From positions 248,001 through 312,000 of the forward strand of contig NZ_PQVF01000003.1 in assembly GCF_002920915.1 (NCBI RefSeq): 64,000 nt of DNA, read 5' to 3'. This DNA comes from Solitalea longa (GTDB lineage Bacteria; Bacteroidota; Bacteroidia; Sphingobacteriales; Sphingobacteriaceae). Under the pieces are notes generated by a model. The model was not told where the DNA came from. It searched no databases and saw only the letters and a program-made list of their open reading frames with translations. Of this stretch, positions 37,304 to 44,980 are shown in pieces. How positions within the stretch are numbered: position 1 is the stretch's first letter; every line of letters starts with the position of its first letter. Both the position numbers and the translations under genes were made by a program.

Positions 37304-37512
37304 ATTATTTTTTTAACAAAAATGGAGGAAGCGGCATTTTAATCGGTTAACAGATGACGACAAAAAGCTGATATTTTGCGCCAAGCCGGAAGGTGGAACA
37401 ACTCATGAATAACTAAATAAGCAGGGACGATTTGGATAGAAAACTGAAATAGCTATTTTAGAGCACTGAGAACCTATAACGGTTTACCATTTAAATAAAC
37501 AAACATAAAGAC

Positions 37513-37555
37513 ATATGAAATATACATGCACTCGGGGTGTATGTAAAAACAAGTT
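37513..37555 (+). other. Cassette head site of block III
   Basis: ATATGAAATATA (37513-37524) runs into a hairpin (TACATGCAC 37523-37531 with GTGTATGTA 37537-37545, one G-T wobble). Seven bases then lead to GTTACAA (37553-37559). The head sites in the 161-bp repeats have the same motif, the same hairpin position and the same seven-base gap. No R'' box precedes the hairpin. Confidence 0.6.
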
Positions 37556-37569
37556 ACAAGCAATTTTAA

Positions 37570-37977
37570 ATGACGCTCGATCCCGAAAAATATCAACAGA
37601 AACTAGACCTTAGAATAGCAGATTTTTCAACTAGATTCATGAACAATGCTAAGTGGTCAAAATTGTTCAAAAAGTTGTCTGAAAACTGTGACTTAATTAA
37701 CAAGTGCCTTGTCAAAGATGTGCTGGACAATATATTGAGAGAAATAAAAATTCCGGCTCTTGAAAAGTTTGACGAAACATTTTACAGCAAAGGCATTAAT
37801 GATATTATGGTTGGAGGACCGTCAACTTTTAAAGCAATTGAGTGGATTGAATTTCCGTATCAAATAACCGAAAGACAAACACAAGATTTATTGAAAATTA
37901 AAAATCTGCTGGAGCAAATTGGACAATTGGAAATCGAATATACTCCAGAAAAGCTGATGGTTTTTGGGTACAAATAA
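37570..37977 (+). CDS. Cassette 10: small protein of unknown function
   Basis: The 135-residue soluble protein has no signal peptide and is mainly helical, with a DNILREIKIPALEKFDETFYSKG segment. I know no family for it. It begins 14 bases after the cassette crossover point. Cassette 37554-38124: head GTTACAAGCA is perfectly complementary to tail TGCTTGTAAC. Confidence 0.7.
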   Translation: MTLDPEKYQQKLDLRIADFSTRFMNNAKWSKLFKKLSENCDLINKCLVKDVLDNILREIKIPALEKFDETFYSKGINDIMVGGPSTFKAIEWIEFPYQITERQTQDLLKIKNLLEQIGQLEIEYTPEKLMVFGYK

Positions 37978-37996
37978 ATTACAAAATAAAAACTGC

Positions 37997-38130
37997 TTGT
38001 AACAGCCGCTTGCCGCAAACGCGGTGGAGGAGCAATTTTGAACTGAAAACTTAATTAATATTTTTACATCACGGCTGATAAAGACGCAGGTATTTTCACC
38101 GCGCTTTCGGCAAGCGCCAAAACGTTAGCT
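37997..38130 (+). other. attC-like site 10 (family A)
   Basis: R'' TTGTAAC is at 37997-38003, left arm GCTTGCCGCAAACGCGGTG at 38008-38026, right arm CACCGCGCTTTCGGCAAGC at 38097-38115, and core box GTTAGCT at 38124-38130. The left arm is identical to that of site 4, 6.4 kb away; the rest differs at few positions. Confidence 0.8.
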
Positions 38131-38154
38131 GCTATAATACCAAGAAATCAAACT

Positions 38155-38868
38155 ATGAACAAATATATTTCGCTATTAGTTTTATTAACAACATTCCTGT
38201 GCTCGTGTAATGAAGGGGCTAATAATAAAAGAGAGGATAAATCAGACTCCTTAAAATCAAATGAGCTGACGATTAAAACCGACAGTTTGAAAATAGAGCT
38301 GGAAAAAAACCTGGTTTTTTTTGCCGACACTCTTTTACATGGGAAAAGAGACCTAATCAAGAACTATGTAATTAGATATCAACCCGACACATGTGGTATT
38401 ATTGTTTACCCAGATACCCTGCTTAAAAGCGAATTTGAAGGCATTAAAGGTCTTGTAGACATTAATGGAAACAAGATAATTGATAGTGTTTTCGTAATTC
38501 CACCATTTAATTATTGTGACGAAGGAGAGTCGTATTGTTTTTTTGATAAATCCTTGCCAAGACTTTTTACTGATTCATACTGTTGCCAACCTGACAACTT
38601 ATTTGTTGTGGACGACATTGATGAAGACGGCATTAAAGAAATTGGTATTTTTTATTCAACTTGTGTTAGCAGATACAAATCATTAAGGATTTATAGTTTA
38701 AAAAATAACTCTTGGAATGAAATAGGCACATCAACATTTGACATTCAAACACAAGATCCAACAACTATTCAATTTGAAAAATTAGTAAAAAAGACATCAA
38801 AAAATAAATTCACAATCTGTGAGTTTAACGATGGAAAAACAGAATGGATAGAGCAAACAATGAAATAA
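38155..38868 (+). CDS. Cassette 11: lipoprotein of unknown function
   Basis: The 237-residue protein has a lipobox LCSC (MNKYISLLVLLTTFLCSC) and a Ser/Asp/Lys-rich linker. Its acidic repeat-like segment VVDDIDEDGIKEIGIFYS has the D-x-D-x-D-G calcium-binding loop pattern seen in FG-GAP/VCBS-like surface proteins. No other domain is recognised. The cassette starts at 38125; head GTTAGCTGC is complementary to its tail GCAGCTAAT except for the last base. Confidence 0.72.
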   Translation: MNKYISLLVLLTTFLCSCNEGANNKREDKSDSLKSNELTIKTDSLKIELEKNLVFFADTLLHGKRDLIKNYVIRYQPDTCGIIVYPDTLLKSEFEGIKGLVDINGNKIIDSVFVIPPFNYCDEGESYCFFDKSLPRLFTDSYCCQPDNLFVVDDIDEDGIKEIGIFYSTCVSRYKSLRIYSLKNNSWNEIGTSTFDIQTQDPTTIQFEKLVKKTSKNKFTICEFNDGKTEWIEQTMK

Positions 38869-38875
38869 TTACAGC

Positions 38876-38935
38876 AGCTAATACTCGTTTGAACGCAAGT
38901 CCGGGCGATGTGCAACTTGCAAATTCCACTAAGAC
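38876..38935 (+). other. attC-like site 11, shortened
   Basis: R''-like AGCTAAT (38876-38882) is followed by a small hairpin (GCAAGT 38895-38900 with ACTTGC 38915-38920). The core box before the next gene is not clear (CACTAAGAC), so this site is probably decayed. Confidence 0.45.
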
Positions 38936-38945
38936 GACTTGACAA

Positions 38946-39398
38946 ATGAAATTATTCGCTTATTTAATAATTCCGCTTCTAATTTTTAGTTGCGACAACG
39001 GACATAAAAAAATGACGACCGAAGAATATCTTGAAGCAGGCAAATTTATCTGGAAAACCTATGTTCCAAAATCTGGACAGGCGGAAACGGTTCAAGGCGA
39101 ACTTTTACGAGCAATAGAAAAACTCGCAGACGAGGCTCAACGAAACGGAAATATAAATTTTAATGAAGACTGTCATGTAATATTTATTTCATTCATTAGA
39201 AAATATCTCAATGACGAAAAGTTATTCGACAAAGCCACAATAAAGCAAATAAATCAAGACCTTGACTCAATTTCAATCGAGGACCAACCTTATACGGAGG
39301 ACGATCTTTACGATAGGCTAAGGGACAGAATTATTGACTGGTATATAAATAACAAGACACCGATTCCTAATTCAAAAAATCCGACATTAAACTGTTAG
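38946..39398 (+). CDS. Cassette 12: small lipoprotein of unknown function
   Basis: The 150-residue protein has a short lipoprotein signal (MKLFAYLIIPLLIFSC). The mature part is helical and charged, with EEYLEAGKFIWKTYVPKSGQAETVQGELLRAIEKL. I recognise no family. The stop codon lies inside a GTTAGAC sequence that resembles a core box. It is one of four cassette proteins with a lipoprotein-type signal. Confidence 0.7.
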   Translation: MKLFAYLIIPLLIFSCDNGHKKMTTEEYLEAGKFIWKTYVPKSGQAETVQGELLRAIEKLADEAQRNGNINFNEDCHVIFISFIRKYLNDEKLFDKATIKQINQDLDSISIEDQPYTEDDLYDRLRDRIIDWYINNKTPIPNSKNPTLNC

Positions 39399-39425
39399 AC
39401 AACTCAACTGGGTGAGGCGCACAGC

Positions 39426-39557
39426 AGGTAACACGGGTTTTGCATCAGGTGGGCTGACGTGCAAACATGGAGTTTTGTGCTTCTAATGAATTTTAGTAAT
39501 AAATTGAAACTTTGTGCTCTGAAATCCGACCGAACGCAAAGCCCTAAACCGTTATGT
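39426..39557 (+). other. attC-like site 12 (family B)
   Basis: R'' AGGTAAC is at 39426-39432, left arm GGGTTTTGC at 39435-39443, right arm GCAAAGCCC at 39536-39544, and core box GTTATGT at 39551-39557. The interior shares GTGCTTCTAATGAA and TTTAGTAATAAATTGAAACT with the truncated site 8. Confidence 0.65.
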
Positions 39558-39571
39558 GCAAGCTTAAAAAA

Positions 39572-40717
39572 ATGGAAGAAGACGTAAAATATAAACTCGA
39601 CCAAATAGAAGACATTTGGAATCATTTCATTTTGGAATATGCTTTTTGCAAGCACAAAATTAATTTTACACCAGAAGTAAGAACAAATTATTTAGGCGAT
39701 ATATTAGGATACTTTCAAGACACTTTTGACATAATATTTAACAATAGAGAATCCAAATCATATTCAGACAAGTTCTCTAACCAAATAAGCCTTTTACAGA
39801 GTATTTATGTCCAACAAGACTTTATAGAAGAGCTGTTGATAATCTTTAAATGTGGAATAGATAAAGGAGTTTTAAAAAAAGATTCTAACTATTCGATAAA
39901 CCGTGAAATAAGAAATGAATTAGTTGGTCATCCAATTAGAAAAATTAAAGGAGAATTCATTTCTTCTTGCTTATTTGGTTATAATGGAGGAAGTGATAAG
40001 ATTGTTTATTTAAGATATCATAAAGACAATAATTACAAATTTGAATCGATGGAATTTGCTGTGTCTGATATCATCTTAAGACATAAATTTTTTTTGGACA
40101 AATATTTTGATAAAATCCTGAATAAACTAAAAAGTATTCTATTAAGTTTTGTAAAGAAAATAGAGAATTTAGAAGTGTTAATTGGCACAAAAAGCTTTAA
40201 GGAAATCCTTAATATTATGTCTGTTTTTTATGAATCAATTTTTAAATATGATTTCATATATGATAAAGAATCTTTACTAAATATTTACGCTCGAAAAGAT
40301 GAACATAGAAGATATCAAAACTTAATTGATAAATTTTACTGTGATTTAAAAAGTTCTCTTAATGAAAAAAAAGAATATGCAATTACACTTTTTGAGCCTA
40401 AAAAAGTATTTGAAGTATCTGAAACTGAAAGACCAATATTCGACATAAATAACATAGAATTTATTGATACATCAGGAAGAACTCCATTTGAAGATATAGA
40501 AAGACCTGTAACGTATCATTATGAACTTGGAAAAATAGCAACAAAAAGAAATCCAATGGACTTTAATCATTTTGGAGGTTGTTTAAGAATAAAATGTGCA
40601 GATAATCAAATAGTTATTAATGAGCTGAAGCATATGGAATCGAATATATATAACGAGATTGAATATTATTCCGCATATAGATTAATTTGTACTGAATTAA
40701 AGGAAGATGATGACTAA
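39572..40717 (+). CDS. Cassette 13: protein of unknown function
   Basis: The 381-residue protein is the largest of the cassette set. I use the ATG at 39572 (MEEDVKYKLDQIEDIWNHF); another ATG at 39554 lies inside the core box. It is rich in Lys, Asn, Ile and Phe, has no signal peptide and no family I recognise. The NREIRNELVGHPIRK segment resembles the nucleotide-handling HEPN-type RNxxxH pattern (R-N-E-L-V-G-H), which hints at an RNase fold, but this is weak. No attC-like site follows, so the array ends here. Confidence 0.7.
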   Translation: MEEDVKYKLDQIEDIWNHFILEYAFCKHKINFTPEVRTNYLGDILGYFQDTFDIIFNNRESKSYSDKFSNQISLLQSIYVQQDFIEELLIIFKCGIDKGVLKKDSNYSINREIRNELVGHPIRKIKGEFISSCLFGYNGGSDKIVYLRYHKDNNYKFESMEFAVSDIILRHKFFLDKYFDKILNKLKSILLSFVKKIENLEVLIGTKSFKEILNIMSVFYESIFKYDFIYDKESLLNIYARKDEHRRYQNLIDKFYCDLKSSLNEKKEYAITLFEPKKVFEVSETERPIFDINNIEFIDTSGRTPFEDIERPVTYHYELGKIATKRNPMDFNHFGGCLRIKCADNQIVINELKHMESNIYNEIEYYSAYRLICTELKEDDD

Positions 40718-40734
40718 AAAAGCCTGCCCGTGTT

Positions 40735-40798
40735 CCTTTAAGTGTTCGCGCAGCGGTCACTTAAAGGTTAAAATAAAACAGAGGTCTCTGACCGGCAA
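40735..40798. repeat. REP-like hairpin element, copy 1
   Basis: CCTTTAAGTG (40735-40744) pairs with CACTTAAAGG (40758-40767), followed by AATAAAACAGAGGTCTC and GACCGGC, which contain a small GGTC/GACC hairpin. The same element occurs 189 bases downstream. Confidence 0.7.
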
Positions 40799-40923
40799 GA
40801 TGCATTAGCCAGCTTTTAATGTACTTTTTTGAACCAGGCCATCACAGCCAATCGGCGAACGATTAACCATCCCCCTTATTCTTTTCTCTTAAGTATAAAA
40901 TCCATAATACCTATCCCTTTGTT

Positions 40924-40985
40924 GTCTGAAGTGTTCAGCGAAGCGTCACTTCAGACCGTAAATAAAACAGAGGTCTCCGACCGGC
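40924..40985. repeat. REP-like hairpin element, copy 2
   Basis: GTCTGAAGTG (40924-40933) pairs with CACTTCAGAC (40947-40956), followed by the same AATAAAACAGAGGTCTC and GACCGGC. The stem has compensatory changes relative to copy 1, so the hairpin itself seems to be under selection. A shorter similar hairpin plus ACAGAGG lies at 41147-41178. The rest of the 471-base gap 40718-41188 shows nothing recognisable. Confidence 0.7.
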
Positions 40986-41188
40986 CAATTACACCAATGC
41001 TGAATCATTATTCATCAACCCAATACTCTTTGAGTAAAACCTTTTGGCTTAGGCATTTTTACTTGTACGGTTTTATTCAAACTTTTTGGCAAAATCATCA
41101 TAATACCTATCAATCATTGATCGCCTTGTTGTGCCCTAAGTAAAAAAACACTAACTTTTAAAGTGTTAAAAAACAGAGGGTTAAGGTT

Positions 41189-42388
41189 ATGAGAAAGTAT
41201 TGCCTTGTTCTTCTTATAAATCTTATTTATCTCAACCTGTTTGCTCAGGAGGAAGAGAAACCTGTATTTGTGATTGGAGGACAGATAATGGCTGACATGG
41301 GATATAACTTTAACCAGGTCAATCCTGATTGGTTCGATGTTATGCGCCCTACACAATTGCCTGCATTTAAAAATCAATATGGTACCGACGGCAATGTTTT
41401 TTTTGGTGTTCGCCAGTCGAGCTTGGATTTTAGAACGTATATGCCAACTCCCTTGGGTAAACTTAGGAGCCGTTTCGCATTTGACTTAATTGGGGTGGGA
41501 AAAGATGTAGGCAGAACGGCATTTCACTTATCATATGCTTATGTGGAGATTGGTAAGTTGGAATTTGGCCAGGACTGGAGTTTGTTTTGCGATTTAGGCT
41601 TATATCCTAATGCAATTGAATACTGGGGGCCTTCAGGTTTGTCATTTTTCAGAAATATCCAATTACGTTTTACTCCTCTTAACGGTGCAAACAGATTTGC
41701 TATTGCTTTTGAGCGGCCGGGAGGAAGTGCCGACCAGGGGATTTACCGCGATAGGATTGAACTCCAGGATGTGAAGCCAAAATTTCAGTTGCCTGACCTG
41801 TCTGCCGAATTTCGCATGACTCGCAACTGGGGCTATGCAGAGTTAGCAGGCTTGGTTCGTAGAATGGCCTGGGAGGATCAGGGTGCTCAACCCTATGATT
41901 TCAGTGGTTCTGCTATAGGATGGGGACTTAACCTAACTACCAATCTTAAATTAGGGCAGAAAAGTATGTTTCTTGGAGGGGTAATCATTGGGCAAGGTAT
42001 CGAGAATTATATGAATGATGCTCCCGAGGATGTGGGTGTTAAAAATGATTTTGATAATGTTAATGCCCCTTTTAAAGGAGTTGCTTTGCCGCTGTTTAGT
42101 TACTCTGCATACCTCAATCACCAATGGAATGAAAGGTTCAGTAGTATTATTGGTTTTTCTGCTATAACTATCGACAATACCGATGGGCAAAAAGAGGATG
42201 CCTTTCACATAGGCCGCTATGCCAGCACCAATTTATTGTATTACCCTATACCTAATCTTACCGCAGGCATCGAATTCCAGTGGATCCAACGTGAAAATTT
42301 TAACGATGGCTGGAAAACCTCCGCTTCTAAAATTCAAATTAGCTTTAGGTATTCATTTATGCATGAGTTTAATAAAAGTAAAATGTGA
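41189..42388 (+). CDS. DcaP-like outer-membrane porin
   Basis: The 399-residue protein has a signal peptide (MRKYCLVLLINLIYLNLFAQ) and a beta-barrel pattern with alternating aromatic strands. GVRQSSLDFRTYMPTPLGKLRSRFAFDL, then KLEFGQDWSLFCDL and GPSGLSFFRNIQLRFTP, match the DcaP-like trimeric porin family, where small acids or sugars diffuse through. The family match is from memory of these motifs. It stands alone after the cassette array. Confidence 0.75.
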   Translation: MRKYCLVLLINLIYLNLFAQEEEKPVFVIGGQIMADMGYNFNQVNPDWFDVMRPTQLPAFKNQYGTDGNVFFGVRQSSLDFRTYMPTPLGKLRSRFAFDLIGVGKDVGRTAFHLSYAYVEIGKLEFGQDWSLFCDLGLYPNAIEYWGPSGLSFFRNIQLRFTPLNGANRFAIAFERPGGSADQGIYRDRIELQDVKPKFQLPDLSAEFRMTRNWGYAELAGLVRRMAWEDQGAQPYDFSGSAIGWGLNLTTNLKLGQKSMFLGGVIIGQGIENYMNDAPEDVGVKNDFDNVNAPFKGVALPLFSYSAYLNHQWNERFSSIIGFSAITIDNTDGQKEDAFHIGRYASTNLLYYPIPNLTAGIEFQWIQRENFNDGWKTSASKIQISFRYSFMHEFNKSKM

Positions 42389-42484
42389 ACGGTGTCGGGT
42401 CCTTTTATTTATTTACGTATTGTGTAAGCCTATTTCGGGGCCAGACAGCAAATCCTAGCGTATCTTTAGAGAAAAAGAGATGCA

Positions 42485-42997
42485 ATGAGTCATTCTCCAG
42501 GTTTATTTGCTCACCTACGCGATGTGTTGATCTTGCCATTCACTATGACGGTAATAGTCCCATGGCTGATCTACAGCCCCTCAAAACTCTTTTTAACCAA
42601 TAATATTTACATTGATCTTGCAGGAGGAATTATCCTTCTGCTTGGATTAGGCATTTTTGTTTACACGGTTTTTCTATTTAAACATTTGGGTAAAGGAACG
42701 CTGGCTCCCTGGCAACCCACCCAAAAACTGATTGTCGCGGGGCCTTACCGTTATTGCCGCAATCCAATGATCACAGGTGTGTTTTTTATTCTTATCGGAG
42801 AATCGCTTATCACTCATTCCTTATCCATTGGCTACTGGGCGGTGCTATTCTTTATGATCAATACGGTTTATTTCATTTTAAAAGAAGAATCTGATCTTTA
42901 TAAACGTTTCGGGGAGGAATACCGTCGGTACAAATCAAATGTTCCAAGATGGTTGCCCCGCTTAACTCCTTATAAAACACCTCAAAACAATAGCTAA
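42485..42997 (+). CDS. Isoprenylcysteine/phospholipid methyltransferase-like membrane protein
   Basis: The 170-residue protein has about four membrane segments and the family C-terminal motif: GPYRYCRNPMITGVFFILIGESL, then EESDLYKRFGEEYRRYKSNVPRWLPR. The R-(H/C)-P and E-E motifs bind S-adenosylmethionine in ICMT/PEMT-type enzymes. Prokaryotic members methylate lipids or unknown small hydrophobic molecules. Context gives no substrate. Confidence 0.85.
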   Translation: MSHSPGLFAHLRDVLILPFTMTVIVPWLIYSPSKLFLTNNIYIDLAGGIILLLGLGIFVYTVFLFKHLGKGTLAPWQPTQKLIVAGPYRYCRNPMITGVFFILIGESLITHSLSIGYWAVLFFMINTVYFILKEESDLYKRFGEEYRRYKSNVPRWLPRLTPYKTPQNNS

Positions 42998-43132
42998 TAG
43001 CACTTAAATTTCCGTTCACCGATAGTTTCATTCTATTTACCGACTGAATGGGTTCGTCTGCCTTTTCAGGGTTCTGTTTTGCTTTTTCCCTGCCTAATTT
43101 TATATCAACAAAAAACACTAGCACACATTACT

Positions 43133-44068
43133 ATGACATTACAAACAATACTCGGAGCCGGAGGAGCAATTGGAACTGAATTGGCCAGGGAATTAAAAAG
43201 CTATACCAATCAAATTCGATTAGTTAGCCGGAATCCCCAAAAAGTGAACGATACCGATCAGTTATTTCCTGCCGATCTTACCGATGCACAACAGGTTGAT
43301 AAGGCAATCGAAGGATCATCAATTGTTTACCTCGTTGTTGGCTTGGAGTATAAAGTTGACGTTTGGCGTGAAAAATGGCCGGCGTTAATGTCAAATGTTA
43401 TTAAGGCCTGTGAAAAGCATAATTCAAGGCTGGTGTTTTTTGACAACATATATATGTATGACAGGGAGTTTCTTTATGATATGACTGAAGAAACACCTGT
43501 TCGTCCAACCAGTAAAAAAGGGGAGGTGAGGGCCCAGATCGCAGGCATGTTGCTTGATGAAGTGAAAGCCGGAAGACTCAACGCCTTAATTGCCCGTTCC
43601 GCCGATTTTATGGGCACAAAAAACAGTGTTCCTTATGAAATGGTTTATAAAAATTTAAAAAGTGGCAAGTCGGCCTATTGGTTCGCGAATAGTAACATCG
43701 TGCATTCCTTTACTGCAGTTGCTGATGCCGCTAAAGGCACCGAAATGCTTGGCAATACCCTTACTGCATTTAACCAGGCATGGCATTTACCAACCTCTTC
43801 CAACCAGCTAACCGGAACTCAATGGGTAGAATTGTTTGCCAAAGAATTAAATGTAAAAGCTAAAGTTTCAGTAATGCCGGGCTGGATGTTAGGAATCTTA
43901 GGGTTTTTTATGCCGAAAATGAAAGAGTTTAAAGAAATGCAGTATCAATACGACAGGCCCTATGTGTTCAATAGCTCCAAGTTTGAAAAGTACTTTAACT
44001 ATAAACCAGCAACACCAGAAGAAGCTGTTAAAGCGGTGGTAAGAGCGGCTGAAACGGCTGCCGTTTAA
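43133..44068 (+). CDS. NAD(P)-dependent epimerase/dehydratase-family protein
   Basis: I use the ATG at 43133 (MTLQTILGAGGAIGTELAREL). The Rossmann motif GAGGAIG lies right at the N-terminus, followed by VSRNPQK (coenzyme 2' site) and ADLTD. The usual YxxxK is not evident; the corresponding part reads SKKGEVRAQI. It thus belongs to the atypical extended SDR group rather than being a classical sugar epimerase. The length of 311 residues fits. Confidence 0.85.
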   Translation: MTLQTILGAGGAIGTELARELKSYTNQIRLVSRNPQKVNDTDQLFPADLTDAQQVDKAIEGSSIVYLVVGLEYKVDVWREKWPALMSNVIKACEKHNSRLVFFDNIYMYDREFLYDMTEETPVRPTSKKGEVRAQIAGMLLDEVKAGRLNALIARSADFMGTKNSVPYEMVYKNLKSGKSAYWFANSNIVHSFTAVADAAKGTEMLGNTLTAFNQAWHLPTSSNQLTGTQWVELFAKELNVKAKVSVMPGWMLGILGFFMPKMKEFKEMQYQYDRPYVFNSSKFEKYFNYKPATPEEAVKAVVRAAETAAV

Positions 44069-44079
44069 AATAACAAACT

Positions 44080-44980
44080 TGTGTCATGTTGAGCGTAGTC
44101 GAAACACCCTTCGACCCTGCTCAGGCTGACACAAGCCAGAGGCACTTTGTACTTCTAACTTTTAACTTCTGACTTTGGAATGTACTATGCATTTTTTAAT
44201 CTTGTACTTCTGACTTCTACTTTTCTGTCAGCCTGAGCGAAGTCGAAGGCCTGTTGCAATAGGCTGCGACTCCGCTCATGGGGACTATCGACCACCACTG
44301 CTTACAGGCAACAGCAAACTGCAAAATAGCGACTGCAAATCACCGAATGCCAACTGCGCGTCGACTATACGCCTAGTATACGTCTAGTATACGTCTAGTA
44401 TACGTCTAGTATGCGTCTAGTATACGTCTAATGCGCTTCGACTGCCTCAGTCCGACAACAAACTGTGAATTGCTTACTGCCGACTGCAAACTGCCTTCGA
44501 CTGCGCTCAGGCTGACTACCGGCTGCTGACTGCTTACTGCCTTCGACTGCGCTCAGAGTGACAAAAGCCAGCGGCACTTTGTACTTCTAACTTTTAACTT
44601 CTGACTTCTACTTTTCTGTCAGCCTGAGCGAAGTCGAAGGCCTGTTGCAATAGGCTTTGACTCCGCTCAGGGGGACAATCGACCACCACTGCTTACAGGC
44701 AACAGCAAACTGCAAAATAGCGACTGCAAATCACCGAATGCCAACTGCGCGTCGACTATGCGTCTAGTATGCGTCTAATGCGCTTCGACTGCCTCAGTCT
44801 GGCAACAAACTGTGAATTGCTTACTGTCGACTGCAAACGAAAGACTGCCCACTGCTGACTGCCTACTGCCTTCGACTGCGCTCAGGCTGACTACCGACTG
44901 CTGACTGTCGACTGAGTACTGCTAACTGCTAACTGCCAACTGCCGACTGAGGACTGTCAACTGTCAACTGCCAACTACCT
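44080..44980. repeat. Complex repeat block: 432-bp tandem duplication, 11-bp minisatellite, REP-like units
   Basis: The segment starting at 44134 recurs at 44566 (period 432). Each unit holds 'tttgtacttctaacttttaacttctgac', CAGCCTGAGCGAAGTCGAAG and long runs of ctgactgc-type words. An 11-bp unit TATACGTCTAG is present in about six copies at 44366-44431 and two at 44757-44778. CTTCGACTGCGCTCAGGCTG units appear in both orientations. No coding region is seen. Confidence 0.9.

Noticed and set aside
26113-40717. Insertion sequence or prophage as an explanation of the island
   Set aside because: No transposase, phage structural gene or IS-type terminal repeats were seen; the repeated pieces are the attC-like sites and the 161-bp repeat.
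40829-41143. 104-codon frame between the array and the porin gene
   Set aside because: It runs through a REP-like hairpin element and shows no protein-like pattern, so it is treated as non-coding.
44134-44925. Possible CRISPR array because of regularly spaced short repeats
   Set aside because: The units overlap, vary in length and lack unique spacers of constant size; no cas genes are present. It is a tandem/minisatellite repeat.
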